This document shows, in pieces, positions 8,332-17,025 of a stretch of DNA of 60,026 bases. The position numbers and the translations under genes are program-made. Source of the stretch: Gemmatimonadaceae bacterium (GTDB lineage Bacteria; Gemmatimonadota; Gemmatimonadetes; Gemmatimonadales; Gemmatimonadaceae); contig JABFXC010000137.1 of the NCBI GenBank assembly GCA_013361935.1, positions 1 to 60,026 of the forward strand, given 5' to 3'. The notes under the pieces were generated by a model. The model was not told the DNA's origin, did not search any database, and saw only the letters and a program-made list of their open reading frames with translations. Every line of letters starts with the position of its first letter. Position 1 is the first letter of the stretch.

Positions 8332-8484
8332 GCGGAAGGTTTCGCATGATCCTTGCGTTCCCCGCCGCTGTCACGCAGGTCCCGACGCCGCGCACGCCAT
8401 CCCTGGTGGAGCGCAGCGTCGAGGCACGTTCGGCCCGCCCGTCGTGGGCCGGCACGCGACCCTGACCCTCTTTCGGCTCGCCGA

Positions 8485-9711
8485 GTGAAGATCCTCACCA
8501 TCCTGGGCACACGCCCGGAAATCATCCGCCTCTCGCGCATCATTCCGGCGCTCGACCAGCTCTGCGAGCACGTCGTCGCCCATACCGGCCAGAACTTCGA
8601 CCGGAAGCTCAGCGACATCTTCTTCGAGGAGCTGGGGGTCCGGAAGCCGGACTTCTTCTTCAACACGCGCGTCGACACCCTGGCGACGCAGGTGGGGCAG
8701 ATCCTCGCCGAGACGGAGCAGCTCCTCGAGCGCGTGCGCCCCGACCGGCTGCTCGTCCTCGGCGACACGAACAGCGCGCTCTCGGCGTTCATCGCGAAGC
8801 GGATGGGGATTCCGGTCTACCACATGGAGGCCGGCAACCGCTGCTACGACGATCGCGTCCCGGAAGAGGTGAACCGGCGCGTGATCGACCACTGCAGCGA
8901 CGTCCTGATGCCCTACACGGAGCGGAGCCGGGTCAACCTCGTCCGCGAGGGGATCGAGGGCACCCGCATCCTGGTGACGGGGAATCCGATCTACGAGGTG
9001 ATGCAGCACTACCGGCCGCAGGTCGACGCGTCCGGGGTGCACCGCCAGCTCGGGGTGCAGGCGGGCGAGTACGTGCTCGCGACCTTCCACCGCGCGGAGA
9101 ACGTGGACATTCCCGATCGGCTGCGCGCGATCGTGGAGGGGCTCCGGCGGACCGCCGCGACCCTGGGGATGCCGGTGGTGTGCAGCGTTCATCCGCGGAC
9201 CCGCATCCGGCTCCAGCAGTACTACCTCGAGCCGACCGACGCGAAGCTCATCCTGCTCGAGCCGCTCGGGTTCTTCGATTTCGTGGCGCTGGAGAAGGAC
9301 GCGCACGTCGTGATCACCGACAGCGGCACGGTGCAGGAGGAGTGCTGCATCCTCGGAGTGCCGGGGATCACCATCCGCGACACCACGGAGCGTCCGGAGA
9401 CGGTGGAGTGCGGGAGCAACGCGCTGGCGGGCGTGGACCCGGCGAACCTCGTCCGGCTGGCGAAGGCGGGGGCCAGCGCGCGCGGGTGGTGGACGGTGCC
9501 GCGCGAGTACCTCGAGGAGCGGGTGTCGGCGACGGTGGTGAACATCGTCCTCGGCTACAACAACCGCGCGCCGACGCCGATCTGGACCAGGACCGGGCAG
9601 ACCGCGGAGAGCGCGGAGCAGCCCGCGATCCAGGGGGCTGGCGGCAAGGCGGAGCGCGCGGGAAAGGCGGGTGGGACCCGCGGAGAGAACCCGCAGGAGA
9701 TCGCGCGGTAG
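8485..9711 (+). CDS. UDP-HexNAc 2-epimerase, FnlC/WbjD/CapG type
   Basis: Non-hydrolysing 2-epimerase of 408 residues. It opens KILTILGTRPEIIRLSRI and contains HTGQNFDRKLSDIFFEELG, HMEAGNRCYDDRVPEEVNRR and ITDSGTVQEECCILGVP. The ME-A-GNRCYD-RVPEE version is characteristic of FnlC/WbjD/CapG, which epimerise C2 of UDP-2-acetamido-2,6-dideoxy-L-hexoses, rather than of plain WecB (compare the second homologue at 12711). It is followed by a FnlA/CapE-like dehydratase and an RmlD-like reductase, completing one pathway. The start is GTG 8485, without a strong Shine-Dalgarno. The C-terminal 40 residues are low-complexity (Ala, Gly, Glu, Lys). Confidence 0.88.
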   Translation: MKILTILGTRPEIIRLSRIIPALDQLCEHVVAHTGQNFDRKLSDIFFEELGVRKPDFFFNTRVDTLATQVGQILAETEQLLERVRPDRLLVLGDTNSALSAFIAKRMGIPVYHMEAGNRCYDDRVPEEVNRRVIDHCSDVLMPYTERSRVNLVREGIEGTRILVTGNPIYEVMQHYRPQVDASGVHRQLGVQAGEYVLATFHRAENVDIPDRLRAIVEGLRRTAATLGMPVVCSVHPRTRIRLQQYYLEPTDAKLILLEPLGFFDFVALEKDAHVVITDSGTVQEECCILGVPGITIRDTTERPETVECGSNALAGVDPANLVRLAKAGASARGWWTVPREYLEERVSATVVNIVLGYNNRAPTPIWTRTGQTAESAEQPAIQGAGGKAERAGKAGGTRGENPQEIAR

Positions 9712-9754
9712 CGTACAGTCGGGTCCGGCGCCGGGGCCCGATTCCTGCGTTATT

Positions 9755-9778
9755 CTGCCCCTCAACAGGCAGTTTTTT
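9755..9778 (+). terminator. Possible intrinsic terminator or attenuator before the dehydratase gene
   Basis: CTGCC (9755-9759) can pair with GGCAG (9768-9772) and is followed directly by six T residues. The stem is only five pairs, so the terminator is weak or partial. It sits in the 107-base gap between the 2-epimerase and dehydratase genes, one of the few real gaps in this part of the locus. Confidence 0.4.
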
Positions 9779-9818
9779 GACGTTTTGAGCCAAGCCTCTT
9801 CCCGAGGAGTATTTTCTC

Positions 9819-10901
9819 GTGACCGTAACCGAACTTCAGGAGCAGGTCGCCCGCCGGAACGCTGAGCGGGCCGATTCGAACAACGAGAGCGCGGGTGCCG
9901 TGGATCATGGCGCGGGCGTGAAGATCGCCGGCAGCAAGATCCTCGTCACCGGCGGGACCGGCTCCTTCGGCAACCGCGTCGCGGCGCATCTCGCGCAGTA
10001 CAACCCGTCGCGGATCATCGTCTACAGCCGCGACGAGAAGAAGCAGTGGGAGATGCGTCAGCGCCACGCCGACTTCGACTACATGATCGGCGACGTGCGC
10101 GATCAGAACCGGCTCCGCGACGCGATGCGCGGCGTCGACATCGTCTTCCACGCCGCGGCGCTGAAGCAGGTGCCGTCGTGCGAGCAGTATCCTTTCGAGG
10201 CGCTGCAGACGAACACCATCGGGTCGAACAACGTCTGCGAGGCGGCGATCCAGGCCGGCGTCAACGTCCTCGTCGCGCTGAGCACCGACAAGGCGGTCAA
10301 GCCGGTGAACGCGATGGGCATGTCGAAGGCGCTCATGGAGAAGATCGTCGTCTCCAAGAACATGGCGCAGATCGACACGCGCTTCTGCTGCGTGCGCTAC
10401 GGCAACGTGATGGGGAGCCGCGGATCGGTGATCCCGCTCTTCCGGAAGCAGATCGCCAAGCGCCAGCCGCTGACGATCACCGCCGGCCAGATGACGCGCT
10501 TCATGATGACGCTCGACGAGTCGGTCGATCTCGTCGTCTACGCGATGACGCAGGCGCGCGGCGGAGAGATCTTCGTGCGCAAGGCGCCGGCGACGACGGT
10601 CTACGATCTCGCGCGGACCATGATCGAGAAGTACGGCGAGGGCGCGGACATCCCGATCAAGGAAGTCGGCATCCGTCCCGGCGAGAAGATCGACGAAGTG
10701 CTCGTCAACGAGTACGAGATCCGCCGCGCGACCGAGTCGGACACGTACTTCGTCGTCCACCCGGAGTACCGGATCCCGGACGTCGAGTGCCACTACCCGC
10801 TCGGCTACGAGTACAACTCGGCGAACACGCGCCGTCTCGAGACCTCCGAGGAGATCGGCGCCCTGCTCGACCGGATGGGTCAGGTGGAGTTCTATACCTG
10901 A
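9819..10901 (+). CDS. UDP-GlcNAc 4,6-dehydratase (5-epimerising), FnlA/CapE/WbjB type
   Basis: Extended short-chain dehydrogenase of 360 residues that makes UDP-2-acetamido-2,6-dideoxy-4-keto-hexose. The nucleotide-binding motif is TGGTGSFGNRV near residue 45. The segments YSRDEKKQWEMRQ, GDVRDQNRL, FHAAALKQVPSCE and LSTDKAVKPVNAMGMSKALMEK match CapE/FnlA; the catalytic site has the Met-for-Tyr style (MGMSK) typical of 5-epimerising dehydratases of this group. GTG 9819 has a good GAGGAG Shine-Dalgarno at 9804-9809. An N-terminal extension of about 35 residues precedes the usual start. Its stop overlaps the next start by one base (TGATG). Confidence 0.9.
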   Translation: MTVTELQEQVARRNAERADSNNESAGAVDHGAGVKIAGSKILVTGGTGSFGNRVAAHLAQYNPSRIIVYSRDEKKQWEMRQRHADFDYMIGDVRDQNRLRDAMRGVDIVFHAAALKQVPSCEQYPFEALQTNTIGSNNVCEAAIQAGVNVLVALSTDKAVKPVNAMGMSKALMEKIVVSKNMAQIDTRFCCVRYGNVMGSRGSVIPLFRKQIAKRQPLTITAGQMTRFMMTLDESVDLVVYAMTQARGGEIFVRKAPATTVYDLARTMIEKYGEGADIPIKEVGIRPGEKIDEVLVNEYEIRRATESDTYFVVHPEYRIPDVECHYPLGYEYNSANTRRLETSEEIGALLDRMGQVEFYT

Positions 10902-11752
10902 TGTCCCCGTCGGTGTTCGTCGCGGGCCACCGCGGGATGCTCGGTCACGTGGTGGCGCGCCTGCTCGAGGAAAGCGGATTCCGGATCATCACCACCGACG
11001 CACGTTACGAGGGGCACGCCGGCGACGCACTGATCGCCGCCGCGCGCTCCTCGGACGCGCGCTACGTGGTCAACTGCATCGGACGGATCTGGCAGAAGTC
11101 GACTGATCCGACCGAGCTTTTCCGTGCGAACGCGCTCCTGCCGATCCATCTCGCGCAGAGCCTCCGTCCGGACCAGCACCTGTTCCACGCGAGCACCGAC
11201 TGCGTGTTCGCCGGAGATCGCGGCGCGTACGCCGTCTCCGAGATCCCCGACGCGGACGACGAATACGGCGTCTCGAAGCAGCTGGGCGAAGGGGTCCGCC
11301 ACTGGCCGAACGCGTCGGTGCTGCGGGTGTCGATCGTGGGTCTGGACCTTGGCGGCGGCCACGGCCTGCTCGCGTGGTTCCTGAGCCAGCCCGAGGACAA
11401 GCCCGTCCGGGGATACGTCAATCATTTCTGGAACGGGATCACGACCCTCGAGTGGGCGCGCATCCTCGTCGAGCGCATCAACCGGCTGGAAGGGGGCGAG
11501 GCCAACGTCCCGCTCTCGCAGCCGGGCACCGAGCGCGTCGACAAGTACACGCTGCTCTGCCTCTTCCGCGAGGCGTTCGGGACGAGACACGAGATCATCC
11601 CCGTCGAGGCGTCGCCGAGCATCGATCGCACGCTCGTTCCGACGGAGACCCGCGCGCCTATCGCCGAGCAGCTCGCGATGCTGAGCCGCTGGGCGCACGG
11701 CGACGCCGGCGCAGCACGAGGCGCTCCACCGCTCGCGGCGGCCAGGCGATGA
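10901..11752 (+). CDS. RmlD-like NDP-4-keto-sugar reductase (SDR)
   Basis: Protein of 283 residues with the GHRGMLGHVV nucleotide-binding start and the FHASTDCVFAGDRG and DDEYGVSKQLGE (YxxxK) segments of RmlD-type reductases. After the dehydratase it should reduce the 4-keto intermediate. In the L-FucNAc pathway this step is done by CapF/FnlB, whereas an RmlD-type reductase (WbvR-like) is used in the L-QuiNAc pathway. The gene content therefore leans towards a UDP-L-QuiNAc or L-RhaNAc type product, an inference from family resemblance. Coupled to both neighbours by overlapping start/stop codons. Confidence 0.83.
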   Translation: MSPSVFVAGHRGMLGHVVARLLEESGFRIITTDARYEGHAGDALIAAARSSDARYVVNCIGRIWQKSTDPTELFRANALLPIHLAQSLRPDQHLFHASTDCVFAGDRGAYAVSEIPDADDEYGVSKQLGEGVRHWPNASVLRVSIVGLDLGGGHGLLAWFLSQPEDKPVRGYVNHFWNGITTLEWARILVERINRLEGGEANVPLSQPGTERVDKYTLLCLFREAFGTRHEIIPVEASPSIDRTLVPTETRAPIAEQLAMLSRWAHGDAGAARGAPPLAAARR

Positions 11753-12714
11753 ATCGCACCTGCTGCCTGATGGTCCTCAACTACAACGGGCGGCAGCATC
11801 TGGAAGACTGCTTCTCCACGCTGCTCGTTGCCGCGGCCAACTCGAGACACGATTGCCGCGTGGTGTGCGTGGACAACCGGAGCACCGAGCCGGACGTCCA
11901 GTTCCTGCGCGAGCGCTTCCCGCAGGTCGAGGTCGTGGTCGCGGCGCGGAACGACTTCCTCTTCTCGCTGAACGCCGTCGTCGCCGCGCGGAGCGAAGAC
12001 ATCGTCGTGATCCTGAACAACGACATGCGCTTCCATCCGGACTTCGTCGATCCGCTCATCGCCCACTTCGAGGACCCGAGCCTGTTCGCCGCTGCCTCGC
12101 AGCTCGTGAACTGGGACGGCTCGACTCCGCAGAACGCGGCGCGCCGTGGCTGGACGCAGAACGCCTGGTTCTACAAGGGATGGCGGGCGATCGGCGAGGG
12201 GGCCGCGGCGTCGCTCGAGGCGCCGGGAGGAGCCTCCGCCTACAACCGCGAGCGGTTCGTGGAGCTCGGAGGGTTCGACCCGCTGTATCGCCCGGGGTAC
12301 TACGAGGATCTCGACCTTTCGTACCGCGCGTGGGCGCGCGGGTGGGGAACCATCTTCGAGCCGACGAGCATCATCTACCACAAGGAAGGAGTCACGCTCG
12401 ACGACGTCTTCGGCCGCGGGCGGATCTCGCGCGTCCATTTCCGGAATCACGTGCTCTTCACGCTGAAGAACATCGGCGACTGGCGGTTTCTCGCCGCGTT
12501 CCTGCTGCTGCTGCCGGTGCGCGCGCTACGCCCACTCGTGCGCGGCGACACGCTGCCGCTGCGGGGAATCCTCGCGTCGATCGCCCGCCTGCCGGCGGCG
12601 CTTCGGCGTCGGATGGCGCGCGCCGGCGCGGGCTCCGCGGAGATCTTCGAGCGCATCGAGACCAGCGGCGCCGGCCATCGGCCGGGGCGCGCGCTTTCGG
12701 AGGCGGCGAGATGA
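11749..12714 (+). CDS. Glycosyltransferase family 2 (rhamnosyltransferase-like)
   Basis: GT-A enzyme of 321 residues. It begins CCLMVLNYNGRQHLEDCF, has the donor-binding VILNNDMRFHPD (NND form of the DxD motif) and an acceptor loop with GFDPLYRPGYYEDLDLSYRAW, the ED-base pattern of rhamnosyltransferase-type GT2 enzymes. A hydrophobic stretch near the C-terminus (FLAAFLLLLPVRAL) suggests membrane association. ATG 11749 overlaps the preceding stop (ATGA). A longer upstream open frame is a shadow of the reductase gene. The sugar is not predictable, though an L-deoxy sugar fits its neighbours. Confidence 0.85.
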   Translation: MNRTCCLMVLNYNGRQHLEDCFSTLLVAAANSRHDCRVVCVDNRSTEPDVQFLRERFPQVEVVVAARNDFLFSLNAVVAARSEDIVVILNNDMRFHPDFVDPLIAHFEDPSLFAAASQLVNWDGSTPQNAARRGWTQNAWFYKGWRAIGEGAAASLEAPGGASAYNRERFVELGGFDPLYRPGYYEDLDLSYRAWARGWGTIFEPTSIIYHKEGVTLDDVFGRGRISRVHFRNHVLFTLKNIGDWRFLAAFLLLLPVRALRPLVRGDTLPLRGILASIARLPAALRRRMARAGAGSAEIFERIETSGAGHRPGRALSEAAR

Positions 12715-13937
12715 CGCTCGACGAACAGCAGCAGTCGGCGCGCCGCGTCCTGACGATCATCGGCACGAGGCCGGAGGGGATCAAGCTCGCCCCGGTCGTC
12801 CGCGCCCTCGCGCGCCGCGCCCCGCGGCTCGAGAGCCGCGTCGCGATCACCGGGCAGCACTCGCAGATGCTCGACCAGGTGATCGACCGCTTCGGGATCG
12901 GGCGCGACTACGATCTGCGCATCATGCGGGACGGCCAGTCGCTGCCCGACGTCGCGGTCGCCTGCCTGAGCGGTCTCGACAAGGTGATCGCCGAATTCCG
13001 CCCGGACATCGTGCTGGTGCAGGGGGACACGGCCACCGCGTGCTTCGGCGCGCTGGCGGCGTTCCTCCGCCGGACGCAGGTGGGTCACGTCGAGGCGGGG
13101 CTGCGCAGCGGCCAGAAATGGGCGCCGTATCCGGAGGAGATGTTCCGCCGGGTGAGCGACGTGCTCACGGACGCCTACTTCGCGCCGACGCTCGAGGCGC
13201 GCGAGCACCTGCTGCGCGAGAACGTCAACCCGGCGAACGTGCACGTCACGGGCAACACGGTGGTCGACGCGCTCCTCGAGGCGGCGGAGACGCATGCGCC
13301 GGTCGCGGATCCGCTGGTGCGCGAGGTGCTGGAGAGCGATCGGCCCCTCGTGCTCCTCACCGCGCACCGCCGCGAGTCCTTCGGCGCGCCCCTCGAGCGC
13401 GTGTTCGCGAGCGTGCGCGAGCTGGCGGCCACGGAGCGTGTGGAGGTGCTCTTCCCGGTGCACCCGAACCCCAACGTTCGCGAGTCGGCCCGCGCCGCGC
13501 TCGGCGGGCAGCCGCACGTGCACCTCGTGGAACCGCTCGACTACTTCGATCTCGTCCAGGTGCTGCAGCGCGCGTCGCTCGTGCTCACGGATTCCGGCGG
13601 GATCCAGGAGGAGGCGCCCACCTTCGGCGTGCCCGTGCTCGTCCTGCGCGACGTCACCGAGCGTCCCGAGGGGCTGCGCACCGGCGTCGTCCGGCTCGTC
13701 GGCACCGACCCCGAGCTGATCCTCGCCGAGTCGCGGCGCGCGCTTGGCGGGTCGCTCGCCGGCCGCCGCCCGATGAACCCCTACGGCGACGGACACGCGG
13801 CCGAGCGCATCGCCGACATCGTCGCCCACCGGCTGTGCGGCACGCCGCGCGAGACCACCGATTGGGATGCGACGCCGACGGTGGACGTCGCGCGGCTCGA
13901 TGCGCTCCGCCGCTCGCTCGCGGGGGCACGCGCGTGA
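12711..13937 (+). CDS. UDP-GlcNAc 2-epimerase, non-hydrolysing (WecB type)
   Basis: Second 2-epimerase of the locus, 408 residues, converting UDP-GlcNAc to UDP-ManNAc. Typical WecB signatures: IIGTRPEGIKLAPVVRAL, TGQHSQMLD, VQGDTATACFGALAAF, HVEAGLRSG, LTAHRRESFGAP, FPVHPNPNVR and LTDSGGIQEEAPTFGVPVLVLRDVTERPEG. It differs clearly from the FnlC-like paralogue at 8485 in the HVEAGLRSG versus HMEAGNRCYD segment. Its product may supply the WecG/TagA-type transferase at 32457. ATG 12711 overlaps the preceding stop (ATGA). Confidence 0.92.
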   Translation: MTLDEQQQSARRVLTIIGTRPEGIKLAPVVRALARRAPRLESRVAITGQHSQMLDQVIDRFGIGRDYDLRIMRDGQSLPDVAVACLSGLDKVIAEFRPDIVLVQGDTATACFGALAAFLRRTQVGHVEAGLRSGQKWAPYPEEMFRRVSDVLTDAYFAPTLEAREHLLRENVNPANVHVTGNTVVDALLEAAETHAPVADPLVREVLESDRPLVLLTAHRRESFGAPLERVFASVRELAATERVEVLFPVHPNPNVRESARAALGGQPHVHLVEPLDYFDLVQVLQRASLVLTDSGGIQEEAPTFGVPVLVLRDVTERPEGLRTGVVRLVGTDPELILAESRRALGGSLAGRRPMNPYGDGHAAERIADIVAHRLCGTPRETTDWDATPTVDVARLDALRRSLAGARA

Positions 13938-15187
13938 GGATCCTGACGGTCAGCGAGGACTTCTTTCCCGCCATCGGCGGGATCGCGGCGCACGTGCAGG
14001 GACTGAGCACAGCGCTCGTCGAGCTCGGCCACGAAGTCCGCGTGCTGACGCGCCGACGGCTCCCGCCGGGGCGGAATCTCAAGACGTGGGGGAGCCGCGA
14101 GTTCGTGCACAACGGCGTGCAGGTCACCGCGATCCCGATCCTCTACTCGCCGCGCAACCTGCTCGAGCGCTTCCAGCTCGGCGCGCGCTTCGGCGCGGCG
14201 GCGGCGCGGCTCGCGCGGCAGCTCCACGCGGACGTGGTGACGTTCCATCACTACTACTACGATCCCGAGATCGTCCGCCCCACGGCGAAGCTCGCGCCGG
14301 CTGTGTTCACCAACCACAGCTCGCAGTTCCTGCAGGACGTCGAGCGCGGGGAAGGGGAGCGGGCGAGGCTGCTCGAACGATTCGCCTTCGCGAAGGCCGT
14401 GATCGCGCCGAGCCGCGAGCTCGCGGACGCGACGGTGCTCTGCGGGTACCCGGTGGAGCGCGTCCACTACGTGCCTAACGGCGTCGACCCGACGCGCTTC
14501 GCGCCGTCGTCGGCCGCCGCGGCGAGCGTCCGCGCCGAGCTGTCGATCCCCGACGACGAGCCGATCATCCTCTGCTCGCGTCGTCCCGTGCCGAAGAACG
14601 GCGTCGCGTACTTCGCGGAGGCTCTCGGACGCCTCGCCGCGGACGGGGTGCGCTGCACCGTTCTGTTCGCGGGGCTCACGCCCGAGCCGGAGACCGCCGA
14701 GCTCCCGTACACGACGCAGTTCCGCGACGCGGTGCGCGCGCTTCCGGGCACGATCCGCACGCGCCTGCTCGGCAACGTCGCCAACGACGCCATGCCGAGG
14801 CTGCACGCGGCCAGCGATCTGGCGGTGCTTCCCTCGCTGCTCGAGGCGACGAGCATCGCCGGTCTGGAGAGCATGGCGAGCGGCGTCCCGCTCGTCGCGA
14901 CCACGGTCGGGGGGATTCCCGAGATCGTCGACGACGGCGCGACGGGCATGCTCGTGCCGCCGCGCGATGCGCAGGCACTCGCGATCGCGCTACAGCGGAT
15001 GCTGGGGGATTCCGCAGCGCGCCGGGCGATGGGCGCGCGCGCGCGCGAGCGAGTGCTCCGCGAGTTCAGCTGGCGCGCGGTGGCCGCGCGCAGCGTCGAG
15101 GTATACGAGACCGCCGCGCGGAGCTTCGCCGGCTCGCGGACACCTTCGAGCTCGGCCCGGTTGACGGGAGCCGGGGCGACGCCATGA
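13934..15187 (+). CDS. Glycosyltransferase family 4
   Basis: GT-B enzyme of 417 residues. The start RILTVSEDFFPAIGGIAAHVQGL is the classic GT4 N-terminal loop. The C-terminal domain has VPNGVDPTRFAP, RRPVPKNGVAYFAEAL, GNVANDAMPRLHAASDLAVLPS and the E-x7-E motif EATSIAGLE followed by ASGVPLVATTVGGIPEIV. GTG 13934 overlaps the previous stop (GTGA). It belongs to a run of coupled genes reaching 17021. The sugar specificity is unknown. Confidence 0.88.
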   Translation: MRILTVSEDFFPAIGGIAAHVQGLSTALVELGHEVRVLTRRRLPPGRNLKTWGSREFVHNGVQVTAIPILYSPRNLLERFQLGARFGAAAARLARQLHADVVTFHHYYYDPEIVRPTAKLAPAVFTNHSSQFLQDVERGEGERARLLERFAFAKAVIAPSRELADATVLCGYPVERVHYVPNGVDPTRFAPSSAAAASVRAELSIPDDEPIILCSRRPVPKNGVAYFAEALGRLAADGVRCTVLFAGLTPEPETAELPYTTQFRDAVRALPGTIRTRLLGNVANDAMPRLHAASDLAVLPSLLEATSIAGLESMASGVPLVATTVGGIPEIVDDGATGMLVPPRDAQALAIALQRMLGDSAARRAMGARARERVLREFSWRAVAARSVEVYETAARSFAGSRTPSSSARLTGAGATP

Positions 15188-16245
15188 TCATGTACGGGGG
15201 CGATGCGCATTCCATGGCGGCGAGGTTCGGTGTGACGCGGTCCGGGTTTCTCCACTCGGCGCGCGCGCGGCTGGCCGTGCTCAGCTACCACAGCTGGGAC
15301 ACGCCGCCGGAGCTCGTGGCTGAGGACGTTCGGGCGCTGCGACGGCAGGGCTGGCGCTTCGTCACTGCCGGGGAGGCGACGGAATTCCTGCACGGCCGCC
15401 CCGTCGCGGGCGAACGGCTGGCACTCGTCACCACCGACGATGCCCACGCGACGGACGCCGCATTCCGTGACGCGTTGCGCAGCGAGAGCTGCCCCGGGGT
15501 CACCTTCGTTCCGGTCGGGCGGATCTGCGCCGAGCGCGTGCAGTGGCTTCGCGAGACGCACGGGGCGGAATGGTCGGTTCAGGACCATGGACCGATGCAT
15601 CACCGGCAGTTCGTCTCGGGCCACGTCACCGCCATCTACCACGGCCAGAACGTGGGAGAGCTCGAGCACCTCGCCCTTCCCATCGGCGCCCCGCTGCTCG
15701 TGTCGGCGGGCGAGCTCGCGGCTCCGCGATTCGATCCGCATCCCGAGGTCGTCGCGCTCTGCGTGGAGATGGCGCGCAACGAGCCGAAGGACGTGCTCGC
15801 GACGGAGCAGTGGCTCACGCACGTCCGCGCGGCGCTCCACAAGGCGAAGCTCGCGTACGGCTGGCGCGGCCGCACGCACGTCCTCGGCACGGCGGAGTCG
15901 TCGGCCGAGTTCGAGCAGCGCGTGGCGCGTGAGATCATCGAGGGAAAGGCGCTGTTCGAGCGGTCGATCGGTCACACGCCGACGCTCTTCGCGTATCCGT
16001 GGTGGCAGGGCAACGCCGTCGCCGATCGGATCTTCGCGGAAGCCGGATACCGCGCGACGTTCGCCGGCGCCCACCGCGTGCAGCCGGAACATCATTCACC
16101 GTACTCGGTCCCCCGCGTGGTCATGGATTCGCGAACTCCGCGCCCCCTCGATCTCGACGCCATCCATGACCGCGGCCGCCGCGACTGGGGCAGCGTGCGC
16201 CGTCGGGTCGAAGCCGCGGCGAAGCGCGTGATGGGCGTCGTATGA
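15184..16245 (+). CDS. Polysaccharide deacetylase-like protein (NodB-like fold)
   Basis: Protein of 353 residues with a divergent NodB-type layout: AVLSYHSWD (first strand), LVTTDDAHATDAAF (TDDA in place of the metal-binding TFDD), then a later FAYPWWQGN and a C-terminal GYRATFAGAHR segment. Such proteins remove N-acetyl groups from glycans or act as relatives without that activity. The altered TDDA motif and a large central insertion (about residues 120-220) make the activity uncertain. No signal peptide is visible, suggesting a cytoplasmic substrate such as a lipid-linked intermediate. Overlaps both neighbours by ATGA. Confidence 0.65.
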   Translation: MIMYGGDAHSMAARFGVTRSGFLHSARARLAVLSYHSWDTPPELVAEDVRALRRQGWRFVTAGEATEFLHGRPVAGERLALVTTDDAHATDAAFRDALRSESCPGVTFVPVGRICAERVQWLRETHGAEWSVQDHGPMHHRQFVSGHVTAIYHGQNVGELEHLALPIGAPLLVSAGELAAPRFDPHPEVVALCVEMARNEPKDVLATEQWLTHVRAALHKAKLAYGWRGRTHVLGTAESSAEFEQRVAREIIEGKALFERSIGHTPTLFAYPWWQGNAVADRIFAEAGYRATFAGAHRVQPEHHSPYSVPRVVMDSRTPRPLDLDAIHDRGRRDWGSVRRRVEAAAKRVMGVV

Positions 16246-17021
16246 GCGTGCTCGCGACGTATCGCAGCGGCGTGAAGGCGCACGGCGTGCGCGCGATCGC
16301 GACGCTCACGCGGTACTATGCGGCGCGCGTCTTCGGGCTCCTCACCGGGCCCGGCCGGCAGTGTCCGCTGTGCCAGTCGAGCGTTCGCGAGTTCCGCCCC
16401 TTCGTCGAGTTCCAGTATGGCGTCGTCCGGAACCGCGCGACGTGCCCCGGCTGCGGCTCTCTGGAACGGCACCGCGCGTACGCGCACTTCTACCGCGAGT
16501 TCATCGCGGCGAACTTCTCGCCGCCGATCGACATCCTCCATGCGGCCCCCGAGCGCTCCCTCGAGCCCGTGCTCCGCTCGTTTGCCCGGCGTTACGATCT
16601 CACCGACTACGAATCGCCGCCGCCGGGCCACATGCAGCTCGACATCTGCGATCCGAAGCTTCCACCGCAGAGCTACGATCTGATCGTGCTCAATCACGTC
16701 CTGATGTGCGTTCCCGACGATCGGCTCGCGGTGCGGTCGCTGGCGGCGCTGCTCCGGCCGGGGGGAGCGATCCTCGCCGGCGAGTCGATCTTCCGCGGGA
16801 AGAGCACGACGTCGCGGGCGGAGCCAGGCTACGGGGGGCGCTTCAATCAGTATGGCGACCGCGATCTCGCCGAGCGATTCGCGCCGCTGCAGGCGACCAT
16901 CGTCGACGTCGCGGCAGACGTCTCGCCCGAAGACCGCACGAGGTTCGGTCTCGCCGACCACGAGACGCTCATCGTCATTCGCGCCGCGGACCCTGCATCG
17001 GCGTCGGCCGCGCGGGCGTGA
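16242..17021 (+). CDS. SAM-dependent methyltransferase with N-terminal zinc ribbon
   Basis: Protein of 259 residues. The N-terminal part has two Cys pairs (CPLCQS and CPGCGS) that should bind zinc. The methyltransferase core is recognisable from DILHAAPERSLEP, MQLDICDP, YDLIVLNHVLMCVPDD and LAALLRPGGAILAGE. Probably methylates a sugar in this glycan, but neither substrate nor site is predictable. A similar zinc-plus-methyltransferase plan recurs at 37028-37813. ATG 16242 overlaps the preceding stop. Confidence 0.75.
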   Translation: MSVLATYRSGVKAHGVRAIATLTRYYAARVFGLLTGPGRQCPLCQSSVREFRPFVEFQYGVVRNRATCPGCGSLERHRAYAHFYREFIAANFSPPIDILHAAPERSLEPVLRSFARRYDLTDYESPPPGHMQLDICDPKLPPQSYDLIVLNHVLMCVPDDRLAVRSLAALLRPGGAILAGESIFRGKSTTSRAEPGYGGRFNQYGDRDLAERFAPLQATIVDVAADVSPEDRTRFGLADHETLIVIRAADPASASAARA

Positions 17022-17025
17022 CCGG

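Noticed and set aside
8328..8465. A 45-codon plus-strand frame starting with ATGA overlap after the 7096 glycosyltransferase
   Set aside because: No recognisable domain, no hydrophobic or lipobox pattern, and a composition like non-coding DNA. The gap more likely holds leader sequence for the 2-epimerase gene.
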